DNA of 64,000 nt, from NCBI GenBank assembly GCA_947053925.1, contig CAMRUG010000001.1, positions 270,127 to 334,126 on the forward strand, in the 5' to 3' direction. Of the stretch, positions 35,389-43,448 are shown piece after piece. The stretch's first letter is position 1; each line of letters starts with the position of its first letter. The notes beneath the pieces were generated by a model. It was not told the origin of the DNA, searched no databases, and saw only the letters and a list, made by a program, of their open reading frames with translations. A program made the position numbers and the translations under genes. The DNA is from an uncultured Clostridia bacterium. GTDB lineage: Bacteria > Bacillota > Clostridia > Christensenellales > CAG-314.

Positions 35389-35417
35389 AAAACGCAAGTT
35401 TATTTGACTTGCGTTTT
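35389..35417 (+). terminator. Terminator of the DUF1538-PII operon
   Basis: AAAACGCAAGT and ACTTGCGTTTT form a perfect 11 bp stem. Confidence 0.85.
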
Positions 35418-35570
35418 CTTGTCGATTTTTGCAATAAATATTGTCAGTCGCCGTCAGCAATATTAAATTTGAACTTTTTAGCGTAGGAACAAGTGTTAAT
35501 TCAATATTTTTAAGTTTTCCAAAATCTGTGTTCCCGTTAAACGAAAATAATTTTTTTGTCGACCTTTCGC

Positions 35571-35610
35571 AACAAAAATTGTCGAGCCGGCATTAAGCGA
35601 AGACAATTTA
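35571..35610. repeat. Dispersed palindromic intergenic repeat, copy B
   Basis: AACAAAAATTGTCGAGCCGGCATTAAGCGAAGACAATTT; arms AAATTGTC/GACAATTT. Shares with copy C (41,639) a flanking upstream part ending TTTTGTCGACC..GCAAC. A diverged half-copy lies at 35,431-35,470. Ends about 65 bp before the sigma-factor gene. Confidence 0.75.
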
Positions 35611-35673
35611 TATTATAATTAAAGTCAGTGCAACAAATAGGCAAAAACGTTTGTTTAATAATTAGAGGTTACA

Positions 35674-36189
35674 ATGGACGAGAGACAAATAGATAGACTG
35701 CTTGTGCGGATATCTTCCGGGGATAACCGAGCGTTTGAAGAATTTTACGAAAAGACCAAGCGCGGCGTGTTTTCCTTTGTGTATTCGTATCTCAAAAATT
35801 ACGAATCCACCGAAGACGTAATGCAAACGGTGTATCTCAAAGTTAAACTAAATATAGACAAATACCGACGCGGCTCTAACGGCAGAGCGTGGCTGCTTGA
35901 AATTGCCAAAAATCTGTCTCTTAACGAATTGAAGCGCCGTAAAAGTACCGAGTACAAGGACGGTTTGATAACTGCAAGCAAAACGCCGGAGCCGTCGGGC
36001 GAAGTAACGGAGATTATGAAACGCGTTTTGTCGGAAGAGGAACAGCGTATAGTCGTATTACACGTTCTTTGGGGATATAAGCACAAAGAAATTGCTAAGG
36101 AGTTAGGTGTGCCTACAGGCACAGTAACTTCAAAATACAAGCGCAGTATAAATAAAATGCAACAGGCATTAAAGGAGGAAAAAGCGTGA
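35674..36189 (+). CDS. ECF-type RNA polymerase sigma factor
   Basis: 171 residues. Region 2 (NRAFEEFYEKTKRGVFSFVYSYLKNYESTEDVMQTVYLKV, about 19-58) binds the -10 element, and region 4 (LSEEEQRIVVLHVLWGYKHKEIAKELGVPTGTVTSKYKR, about 118-156) the -35 element. It recruits polymerase to an envelope-response regulon. The next gene overlaps it by 4 bases (GTGA) and encodes its membrane anti-sigma. Confidence 0.9.
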   Translation: MDERQIDRLLVRISSGDNRAFEEFYEKTKRGVFSFVYSYLKNYESTEDVMQTVYLKVKLNIDKYRRGSNGRAWLLEIAKNLSLNELKRRKSTEYKDGLITASKTPEPSGEVTEIMKRVLSEEEQRIVVLHVLWGYKHKEIAKELGVPTGTVTSKYKRSINKMQQALKEEKA

Positions 36190-37562
36190 AGTCTTGGAAG
36201 AAAATCTGGTTTGACGAATTGGACAAAATAACGCCCGAATTGAGCGACGAAGTTAAAAACGCGCCTATTCCTGCGCAGACTGTCGATAGCGTTGCAAACC
36301 AAGGCGGCGTTGCGGTTGCATCGCGCAATAATAACCGTAATTTGTGGATTGTTTTGGTTTCGGTTTTACTGTGTATAGCAATTATAGTTACAATAGTGCT
36401 TGTTACTCCTAAAAGCGGCGTATGTCTGCTTACCGTAGAAATCAATCCTGCCGTAAGTTTTGCCGTAGACAATCGCGGCAACGTTACAAACGTAATTGCG
36501 GTAAACGAAGACGCCGACGTAATACTGTCAATGCAGGATGTGCGTAACAATATTGTAGGTAAAAATATAAATCAGGCTGTTAAATACTATACCGACTGCG
36601 CGGCAAGACTCGGATACCTTAACTTTGATAAAGTCGGTTCTGCCGTACGCGTTAGCGGCTGTGAAAAAAATACTGGAAGATTACTAGACAGTATCTCTGC
36701 TTCACTGCAAGATTACTTTACTTCCAAGGGCGTTTATGCCGTAGTGGTAGCGGATATTGTCAGTGTAGAAGAATATTGCGAGCGTAGCGGAATGGATAAA
36801 ACAAAGTCCTTTAAAGATTTGGAAAAAGCCGTCAAAGATTCTCAAACGCTTGTTTCTCAAAGAAACGCCCAAAGTATGACAAAAGAGCAACTACAGTCGT
36901 CTTACAAAAAACTCGTGGGCGACTATGACGAATTTATGCTCAGTCATATCCGCGAAAATATTGACCGAATAATACAAAACGCAACCGCAGTCAGTAAATT
37001 GTACGAACTGAACGGAAATATAGAAGAAAGCGAAGATAATCCGTCAACTTTGTTAAAAGACTATTGGAGCGTAAAAACTTTTTATCCCGATGCGTCTCAA
37101 TATTCCGTTGATTTCAGTGCTTTAATGTCGCAAATGGAAGCGGAACTTGCTTCGTACAAACAACAGTACGGCGCGGAATTTGCCAATAAGTGGGAACTGT
37201 TTGCCGCAAATACCAAATACAGTCAACTTCCAGTTCCGCTTGAAGAACTTAAAGTTTGGCTGGATAGTATAACGGAAAATATCGTCGGTATGTTTTCGGA
37301 TATCTTATCGGATATAATGGAGATTGCAGGCGTCATGGACGAAACAATCGGCGAACTTATGAAACTTCCGGCAACCGTAGAAGAATATGTCGCTAAAACT
37401 GCAGGCGCACTTCAAAGAAATTTTGAACGGCGGCTTGCCGAATATAACGAAATATACGTTAAAGCGCGCGAAGAAATTTCCGCAGGCGATTACAGCGAGT
37501 TTATTAACGGTATAATAAGTCAGTACGGTTCTTTAAACGAATACTGGCAGGTAACGCATTAA
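36186..37562 (+). CDS. Membrane anti-sigma factor with RsgI-like extracytoplasmic domain
   Basis: 458 residues from the overlapping GTG at 36186. A short cytosolic part (1-51), one membrane helix (about 53-74), then the RsgI-type motif VEINPAVSFAVDNRGNVTNVIAVNEDADVIL (84-114), in which the Asn87-Pro88 bond corresponds to the autocleavage site of RsgI proteins. A long helical extracellular part follows. The arrangement with the sigma gene indicates signal transfer across the membrane by proteolysis. The cytosolic domain is too short for a zinc-binding anti-sigma and lacks HxxxCxxC. Confidence 0.8.
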   Translation: MKSWKKIWFDELDKITPELSDEVKNAPIPAQTVDSVANQGGVAVASRNNNRNLWIVLVSVLLCIAIIVTIVLVTPKSGVCLLTVEINPAVSFAVDNRGNVTNVIAVNEDADVILSMQDVRNNIVGKNINQAVKYYTDCAARLGYLNFDKVGSAVRVSGCEKNTGRLLDSISASLQDYFTSKGVYAVVVADIVSVEEYCERSGMDKTKSFKDLEKAVKDSQTLVSQRNAQSMTKEQLQSSYKKLVGDYDEFMLSHIRENIDRIIQNATAVSKLYELNGNIEESEDNPSTLLKDYWSVKTFYPDASQYSVDFSALMSQMEAELASYKQQYGAEFANKWELFAANTKYSQLPVPLEELKVWLDSITENIVGMFSDILSDIMEIAGVMDETIGELMKLPATVEEYVAKTAGALQRNFERRLAEYNEIYVKAREEISAGDYSEFINGIISQYGSLNEYWQVTH

Positions 37563-37828
37563 ATTAACAAAGGCTTTCGGCGTTTAATTACGCGCAATAT
37601 TTCAGAACTAATCAAAAGATATTTGTTCGGCTTTGTGCAATAGGCGCATTTGATTACTAAGTCTATATGACGGTTACTAAAATACATTTGTAAGCTTTAA
37701 GAGTGTTAACAGTAGACCAGTAACGTTTAGCGTAAATTTAATTTAAATAAAAAATTTAAAAAGATTGCAACAAAATTAAACTGTAAATTGTTTAATATGC
37801 GAAAATAAATTCTACAAGGAGAATTGTT

Positions 37829-39316
37829 ATGAAAAAAATATTATCCGTTATTTTGACGATAGCGTGCGTATTTACGATGGGCATTTCGCTTGTCGCTTGC
37901 GATTTGTTTAAAAACAAAGACGAAGCGGCGGCATTTGTGTCAATGGACATTAACCCGTCAATCGAATTTACGCTCGACAAGAACAATAAAGTAATCAGCG
38001 TTTACGGTGCAAACGAAGACGGACAGGTACTCCTGTACGGCGAAGACGGCATTGTCGGAGCCGACGTCGAAGTTGCCACCGCCAAGATACTGGAACTTGC
38101 CAAAGAACTCGGCTATATCAGCGAAGATAACACAGTAGTGCAAACTACGGTTTCTTCCGACAAGAGCAGTAAGGACGAAAGCATTTACGGTAAAATAAAC
38201 GCGCAAGTAACTGCGTCCGCGCAATCTTTAAACATTGCTTTAAAGTGTGAGGCAAATACGGCGTATTCCCTTATGCGCCAACTCGAACAATTAAAGGCGC
38301 AGTATCCTGATAGTACGGCTATTCAAAATCTCACTACGTCTAAACTAAAACTTGTCATATCCGCTACGGAAACAGGTGAAATTTCTGTTGAAGCGGCAGC
38401 CGAAATGGATACTTCCGAATTGGTATCTTACGTTTCTAAAGCACACAAGCAACTTGAAACTTACGCTACAAAAGCATATCAGCAGGTAAAAGCGGCGGCT
38501 TCCGCAGTTTACGACCAAGCAGTAGGCGTAGCGGTAGACGGCGTATACACGGCGTTTTATATCAAAAATTTGACGTCTCATCTCAATACGGCTTACTACG
38601 GTGCATTGTACCAATCGTACAGAACAGCAAACCGCGCTCTCAATGCTACTGCAAGCGCGCTTGCTTATGTGGAAAAACTTAATGACACGGCATTAAACAG
38701 CGAACAGATACAAGCCGTTTTGACGGCGTTCGGTTCAAGCGTAACGGTTGACGACCTTAAAAATTCCGACGGCGAAGTAACGATGAACAGTATCTACGCC
38801 TACGCCGACAAGTTGTTTAAAAACAGCAATGCGGCGGCAGAACTCGACGAACTTAAAACCAAACTCGACGCGGCTCTTGACGAAATCGATACCGAATTGC
38901 AAACAAAAATTGCCGAATTGTCCGAAACGTATCAAGACCAAATTCAAGCCATAGCAGACGGAATCAACAGCATTGTAGACGCTCTGCCCGAAGCAATCAA
39001 AAATTTGGCTAGCATAGCGTTTAAAGATTTGACTGATTTGTGTAAATCCATTACAGATATTCTTGCCGACGGCAGAATTACTTCCGACGAAATTCGCGGA
39101 CTTGCTAAACAAGCCTCCGACAAAGCCGACAAGGTACTTGCCGATATCGAAAAAGATTTAAGCAAGGAAGAACTTGCCCAAATAGAACAAAGCAAGCAAA
39201 CGCTGTTAGAAAACGCGGCGTCGGCAAAAACGCAAATGGAACAAGCCATTGCGCAAGCCGAAGAAACTGCAAAAGCAAAACTTGCAGAATTAAAAGCCTC
39301 TCGTACAAGCAAGTAA
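37829..39316 (+). CDS. Lipoprotein sharing the RsgI-like domain, coiled-coil rich
   Basis: 495 residues, CAAGGAGA upstream. Signal peptide with lipobox SLVAC (Cys24), then SMDINPSIEFTLDKNNKVISVYGANEDGQVLLY (38-70), the same RsgI-type motif as in the preceding anti-sigma, including Asn42-Pro43. Residues 70-490 are alanine-rich helices with heptad patterns. It has no cytosolic or sigma-binding part. Probably under control of the adjacent sigma factor; it could present the same sensor domain outside the cell. Confidence 0.8.
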   Translation: MKKILSVILTIACVFTMGISLVACDLFKNKDEAAAFVSMDINPSIEFTLDKNNKVISVYGANEDGQVLLYGEDGIVGADVEVATAKILELAKELGYISEDNTVVQTTVSSDKSSKDESIYGKINAQVTASAQSLNIALKCEANTAYSLMRQLEQLKAQYPDSTAIQNLTTSKLKLVISATETGEISVEAAAEMDTSELVSYVSKAHKQLETYATKAYQQVKAAASAVYDQAVGVAVDGVYTAFYIKNLTSHLNTAYYGALYQSYRTANRALNATASALAYVEKLNDTALNSEQIQAVLTAFGSSVTVDDLKNSDGEVTMNSIYAYADKLFKNSNAAAELDELKTKLDAALDEIDTELQTKIAELSETYQDQIQAIADGINSIVDALPEAIKNLASIAFKDLTDLCKSITDILADGRITSDEIRGLAKQASDKADKVLADIEKDLSKEELAQIEQSKQTLLENAASAKTQMEQAIAQAEETAKAKLAELKASRTSK

Positions 39317-39335
39317 TTGCTTGTGTAACCAACAA

Positions 39336-39367
39336 GGCGCGCAGTCATTACGATTGCGCGTCTTTTT
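39336..39367 (+). terminator. Terminator of the lipoprotein gene
   Basis: GGCGCGCAGTC pairs with GATTGCGCGTC (G-T pairs allowed), followed by T5. Confidence 0.8.
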
Positions 39368-39606
39368 ACTGCCTGTTTTTACATTAAAACAACTGCGTCA
39401 AATTAATTGTCAACCGCAAACGGAAGTTTTTTTCTTGAAAAATATTGAACCGCAGTTAATTGCAAGTTGTATTGTAAAAAATTACTCTCAATAATTTTAA
39501 ATGTAGCATTGCCTTTTTAAAAGTTTAATTGTATAATTACTGTAAATAACCCATATACTAGCATTTTTAATACAAAAAGTTTTTAGTAAAATAAAAGGAG
39601 AAAAAT

Positions 39607-40620
39607 ATGAAAATTCTTGTCAGCGGCGGAACGGGATATATCGGCTCTCACACCTGTGTGGAACTGCTGGAAAAAGGCTACGAAGTCGTAGCGATAGACA
39701 ATTTTTCCAACTCTTCGCCTGAAGTGCTTAACCGTATCAAACTTATTACGGGTAAGGATGTTATTTTTTACGAAGGCGACGTCCGCGACCGCAATCTGCT
39801 GAAAAAAGTTTTTGCCGAACAATCTGTAGATTGCGTAATTCATTTTGCAGGACTGAAAGCAGTGGGCGAAAGTTGCGCCAAACCGTTGGAGTACTACGAC
39901 AACAATCTGTACGGCACAATTGTACTGCTCGAAACTATGCGCGAATACGGCTGTAAAAAAATAATTTTCTCTTCGTCCGCAACGGTATACGGAGACCCCG
40001 AAACTTTGCCCATAACCGAAACGTGTAAGACGGGCGGCACAACCAACCCTTACGGCACAAGCAAGTATTTTCAGGAAATTATCCTGTCCGATTTGTACAA
40101 ATCGGATAACGACTGGACGGTAGTGCTTCTAAGGTATTTTAACCCTGTCGGCGCGCATTCAAGCGGACTGATAGGCGAAGACCCAAAAGGTATCCCAAAC
40201 AATTTAACTCCCTTTGTTGCAAAGGTGGCAATAGGCGAGTTGCCCAAGGTAAACGTTTTCGGCAACGACTACAAAACTCCCGACGGAACGGGCGTGCGCG
40301 ACTATATCCACGTTGTAGACCTTGCTAAGGGACACGTTGCGGCAATCAACGGAGTAAAACACTCGGGGGTGTATGTGTATAATCTCGGAACGGGCAACGG
40401 GTACAGCGTACTTCAGGTAATAGGCGCGTTTGAAAAAGCCTGCGGACACCCGATACCCTACGTCATTGCGCCAAGACGCGACGGCGATATTGCCGCTTGC
40501 TATGCCGACTGTTCCAAGGCGAAAAAAGAACTTGACTGGCAAGCCGACCTTACAATGGACGATATGTGTTCGTCGCTGTGGAACTGGCAATCCAAAAACC
40601 CCAAAGGATACAATAAATAG
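39607..40620 (+). CDS. galE: UDP-glucose 4-epimerase
   Basis: 337 residues, typical family length. The NAD-binding GGTGYIGSHTCVELL (7-21), the SSSATVYG stretch with catalytic serine/threonine, and the YGTSK active-site Tyr-Lys pair are all present, as is a C-terminal GTGNGYSVLQVI. The enzyme interconverts UDP-glucose and UDP-galactose for galactose use and surface polysaccharide. AAAGGAG upstream; single-gene transcript with its own terminator. Confidence 0.95.
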   Translation: MKILVSGGTGYIGSHTCVELLEKGYEVVAIDNFSNSSPEVLNRIKLITGKDVIFYEGDVRDRNLLKKVFAEQSVDCVIHFAGLKAVGESCAKPLEYYDNNLYGTIVLLETMREYGCKKIIFSSSATVYGDPETLPITETCKTGGTTNPYGTSKYFQEIILSDLYKSDNDWTVVLLRYFNPVGAHSSGLIGEDPKGIPNNLTPFVAKVAIGELPKVNVFGNDYKTPDGTGVRDYIHVVDLAKGHVAAINGVKHSGVYVYNLGTGNGYSVLQVIGAFEKACGHPIPYVIAPRRDGDIAACYADCSKAKKELDWQADLTMDDMCSSLWNWQSKNPKGYNK

Positions 40621-40729
40621 CAAATCTATGAGCGTCTGCTGCGTAATCTGTTTGTCAATGTGTAATTTTTTGCAGATTAAATAGAATATTACGTTTTGAG
40701 TAATTACAAACGGAAAAGTTTTTATAAAT

Positions 40730-40759
40730 GCCGTTCTAGTTTAGGAACGGCGCTTTTTT
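40730..40759 (+). terminator. Terminator of galE
   Basis: GCCGTTC (40730-40736) pairs with GAACGGC (40745-40751) and is followed by GCTTTTTT. Confidence 0.85.
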
Positions 40760-40782
40760 ATTCATCTCTTTAACAATAACCC

Positions 40783-40810
40783 TTGACAAACGACGGGGGG
40801 GGGATACTAG
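40783..40810 (+). promoter_or_regulatory. Promoter with a G9 tract in the spacer (possible phase variation)
   Basis: TTGACA (40783-40788) is followed by AACGAC, nine Gs (40795-40803) and a -10-like GATACT/TACTAG. With nine Gs the spacer is 14 or 16 bases; changes in the G-run would move it toward or away from the optimal 17. This is the classic layout of phase-variable promoters. The downstream gene begins at 40855. Confidence 0.6.
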
Positions 40811-40854
40811 TAGCGGTTAAAATAAAAAGATAAAAATAATCGGGAGAAAAGGAT

Positions 40855-41367
40855 ATGAAGAAACTGATAATACCGTTGCTAATAATACTGTCGTTAATCA
40901 TTATAGCCTTTGCTGCTTGCGACACAGGAGCAAGTGAGAAACTGACGGCGACGTATGACGATAAACTGACTAAGACGGATGACGGATATATATTTTATGA
41001 TGATAATGGAAAACGTAGAGAAATAGGAGCAATTCTACGTCAGTTGTGCGAATGGAAAGGAGTAGAAATAATAGAGGCAGAAGTGTGCCCAGACCACGTA
41101 CACATGTGTTTGAAAATACTCCCGAAGATGAGTGTATCTGGGTTCATGGGATATCTCAAAGGAAAAAGCAGTGTACTAATATATTCCAAATTTGCAAATA
41201 TGAAATTCAAGTATAGAAACCGAGAATTTTGGTGTCGTGGCTACTATGTAGACACGGTAGGAAAAAATACAAGAAAGATAAAAGAATATATAGCGAGCCA
41301 ACTTGCCGAAGATAAGAGAATGGAGCAAATGACAATATTCGAAGTGAATGACCCGTTCAAGAAGTAA
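40855..41367 (+). pseudogene. Lipoprotein start fused in frame to a truncated IS200-type transposase (TnpA)
   Basis: 170 residues. The first ~50 are a lipoprotein: signal peptide, lipobox AFAAC (Cys22) and mature part (TATYDDKLTKTDDGYIFYDDNG). From RREIGAILRQL (about 54) to the end it is the Y1 transposase TnpA of IS200: HUH motif HVH at 81-83 (CPDHVHM), FMGYLKGKSS, and the GYYVDTVG loop with Tyr130/131. The first ~30 residues of TnpA are lost, so the transposase is surely dead. It looks like an IS insertion into a lipoprotein gene followed by deletion. Ribosome site GGGAGAAAAGG. Confidence 0.75.
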
Positions 41368-41485
41368 ACCGGCTCGCTAACGCAAGACAGCCGCCAGGCT
41401 CACAAGAAAGAGATTTCTCTTAGCGACCAAAGGAGGGTTTTACCCTCCAATGAAAAACCACCAGCTGAGCTGGTGGATTCTTATT
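41368..41485 (+). mobile_element. Right end of the IS200-type element
   Basis: Behind the tnpA stop lie a GGAGGG/CCCTCC hairpin (41432-41448) and the 8 bp perfect hairpin CCACCAGC-tga-GCTGGTGG (41458-41476), the subterminal palindrome that IS200/IS605 transposases recognise. No corresponding left end remains. Confidence 0.75.
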
Positions 41486-41638
41486 GTCGTCATTTTCAAC
41501 AAGATTTGCCGCCCCCGCTGTATGTAGTATTAAAGCCTAACATTGAGTGTGCAGGAAGAAGTTTCGTGTCTTTAACTTTAAATTCACTAAACTCTGCGCT
41601 ACTTTTAAGCGAAAACAATTTTTCTTGTCGCCCTTTGC

Positions 41639-41680
41639 AACAAAAATTGTCGAGCCGCTTTTATGCGATGACAATTTTTA
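41639..41680. repeat. Dispersed palindromic intergenic repeat, copy C
   Basis: AACAAAAATTGTCGAGCCGCTTTTATGCGATGACAATTTTT; same stem AAATTGTC/GACAATTT as copy B, with an alternative centre. Similarity to copy B extends about 25-30 bases upstream (AAGCGAAAACAATTTTTCTTG). Confidence 0.75.
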
Positions 41681-41787
41681 TTACAATCTTTTAATGACAT
41701 TTGCGGCGGCATTTGGTATAATATTTGTACACGATTGGAATACTTGAATTGCCGTGGGCAAAGTCGTCCGCAGTATGGGAGAGATTT

Positions 41788-42357
41788 ATGAAAAATTTGT
41801 ATATTTTCGATTGTTTCGGCGTGGTGATGTCGGATGTAGCAACGTTATTTATGGACAAGTATATCACGGACAATGCGGAAAAGGAATTTATGTGCAAAAG
41901 CGTATTCCGCAAGGTCGACACGGGGCAGATACCGCACGAGCGTATGTACGAGATAGTGTCGGAAAGGTATAATATCGATTTACAAACGGTACAGAGCGAA
42001 TGGCACGGGTACGAATATGTTTTGAACGGTACAATCGAGATTATAAAACAACTTAAAAGTCAGGGGCATACGGTGGCATTGCTCTCAAACGCTTCGCAGT
42101 CCTACATAGATTATCTGTTTGCCAAATTCGATTTGTTTAAGTATTTTGACAAAACATTCGTGTCGTCAAACTACAATTGCGCAAAACCCGACAGGGAGTT
42201 TTACGCCATTTGCGTACAGAGTTTTGACGAACAATTCGGTAAAATTTATTTTACCGACGACAACCCAAATAACCTTGTCGGTTTAGAGCAATTCGGCATT
42301 ACTCCCATACAGTTTAAAAGCGCCGAGTATTTTAAAAAAGCCGTTGGTCTTAGCTAG
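41788..42357 (+). CDS. HAD-family phosphatase
   Basis: 189 residues from the ATG at 41788 (GGGAGAG upstream); a longer frame to 41725 overlaps a TATAAT-like promoter. Motif I FDCFGVV (catalytic Asp8 region), motif II LLSNAS, motif III Lys in NCAKPDREFY and motif IV FTDDNPNN are all seen. Helical cap of the HAD-IA type. Probably dephosphorylates a small sugar phosphate or nucleotide. Confidence 0.85.
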   Translation: MKNLYIFDCFGVVMSDVATLFMDKYITDNAEKEFMCKSVFRKVDTGQIPHERMYEIVSERYNIDLQTVQSEWHGYEYVLNGTIEIIKQLKSQGHTVALLSNASQSYIDYLFAKFDLFKYFDKTFVSSNYNCAKPDREFYAICVQSFDEQFGKIYFTDDNPNNLVGLEQFGITPIQFKSAEYFKKAVGLS

Positions 42358-42507
42358 AAACAGGCTAAATTTAATGTAAAAAATTCGTTAAAAACAAACA
42401 AAAAAATGTTAATAATTCAGTTGAAAAGTGCGGCGGAGTCTTGCGGAAACCAGAGACTTCGCCGTATTTTATTGCCTTTTGTCCGAGCCGTTGCCGAGCA
42501 TATTCGG

Positions 42508-43365
42508 TCAGTGTTTTTCTTTAAATTTGCCAACCTTGTTCCGCGGCAAAAACGGGGTTTTAACAACCCGTATCTCGTTTGCGAGCGTATGTGTAGACAA
42601 TTGCAAATCTCCGCTTAAAACGCGTTTTTCGCCGTCTAAACAGAATGTTTGAGGAGTGTCCAGCGAAATTGTAAGTTTGTCAAAGGAAACAAGCATCCAG
42701 TTTTTATTTTTTTGCGGACGGTAAACTCCGCAAAAAAATACTCTGAAAAAGGGAGCAAACATTTTTATTCTGTTAAGGAGAGTGTCTTGTCCGAAAGACC
42801 GTATCGCAACCAAGTACAGCCCCTTGTTTTTTTTGTAACTTTTGTTAAATTTAAAACCGAAGCAGCGGTTGCTTTTTAACACCATAAGCAATGTAAAATC
42901 TCCGTCGATAACAGTTCCGTCAACGTTGAGTTTTGCTTTGATTTGACGGCTGTGGTAACTCTTTAAAACTTGCGGTAAATAGGCTATGCTTTTAAAACGT
43001 TTTTTGTTTTTGTTTTTTGCCGAGTAGCCTATTTCCGTAAAACTTCCGCAAGCCGCCACATACGAAAAGTATTCGTCGTTAATCTTCCCTAAACAGGTAA
43101 TGGGGTTGTCCGTGTGCGCCGTTTCGTTAAGCGTGCCGCAGGGCACGTAAACGATTTTTTTATCGTACCCTTTGGCAATAGCGTTGTGCAGAGTTCCGTC
43201 TCCGCCGCATACTATCAAAGTATCGTATCCGTCTGCAGTCCAGTCCTTGTTGCAATTTATCGATTCTAACTCGGTATCGACGCAACCAAGATTTTTTAAT
43301 AATTTGTCAATGTCAAGCCGCGAGCAATTGCCGCTGTCGGTATTGATTATTACTTTGCAGACCAC
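42508..43365 (-). CDS. Diacylglycerol/lipid kinase catalytic domain protein
   Basis: 285 residues from the GTG at 43365, chosen because AAAGGAG lies 6 bases upstream; the alternative TTG at 43383 would overlap that site. The DAGK nucleotide loop VCGGDGTLHNAIAKG and the following GTLNETAHTDNP are diagnostic; the C-terminal beta domain (TISLDTPQTFCLDGEKR) matches the YegS/BmrU group. Phosphorylates a lipid such as diacylglycerol in the inner membrane leaflet. Substrate not fixed. Confidence 0.85.
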   Translation of the reverse strand: MVCKVIINTDSGNCSRLDIDKLLKNLGCVDTELESINCNKDWTADGYDTLIVCGGDGTLHNAIAKGYDKKIVYVPCGTLNETAHTDNPITCLGKINDEYFSYVAACGSFTEIGYSAKNKNKKRFKSIAYLPQVLKSYHSRQIKAKLNVDGTVIDGDFTLLMVLKSNRCFGFKFNKSYKKNKGLYLVAIRSFGQDTLLNRIKMFAPFFRVFFCGVYRPQKNKNWMLVSFDKLTISLDTPQTFCLDGEKRVLSGDLQLSTHTLANEIRVVKTPFLPRNKVGKFKEKH

Positions 43366-43448
43366 TTTGTTCTCCTTTGTCAATATACGAATAACAACTG
43401 ATTTGTGTGAGTTGTATCTTAGTATTATCGTGAGGAGTTATGCGGCTT

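Noticed and set aside
40071..40623. Antisense ORFs in galE
   Set aside because: Shadows of a well-conserved gene.
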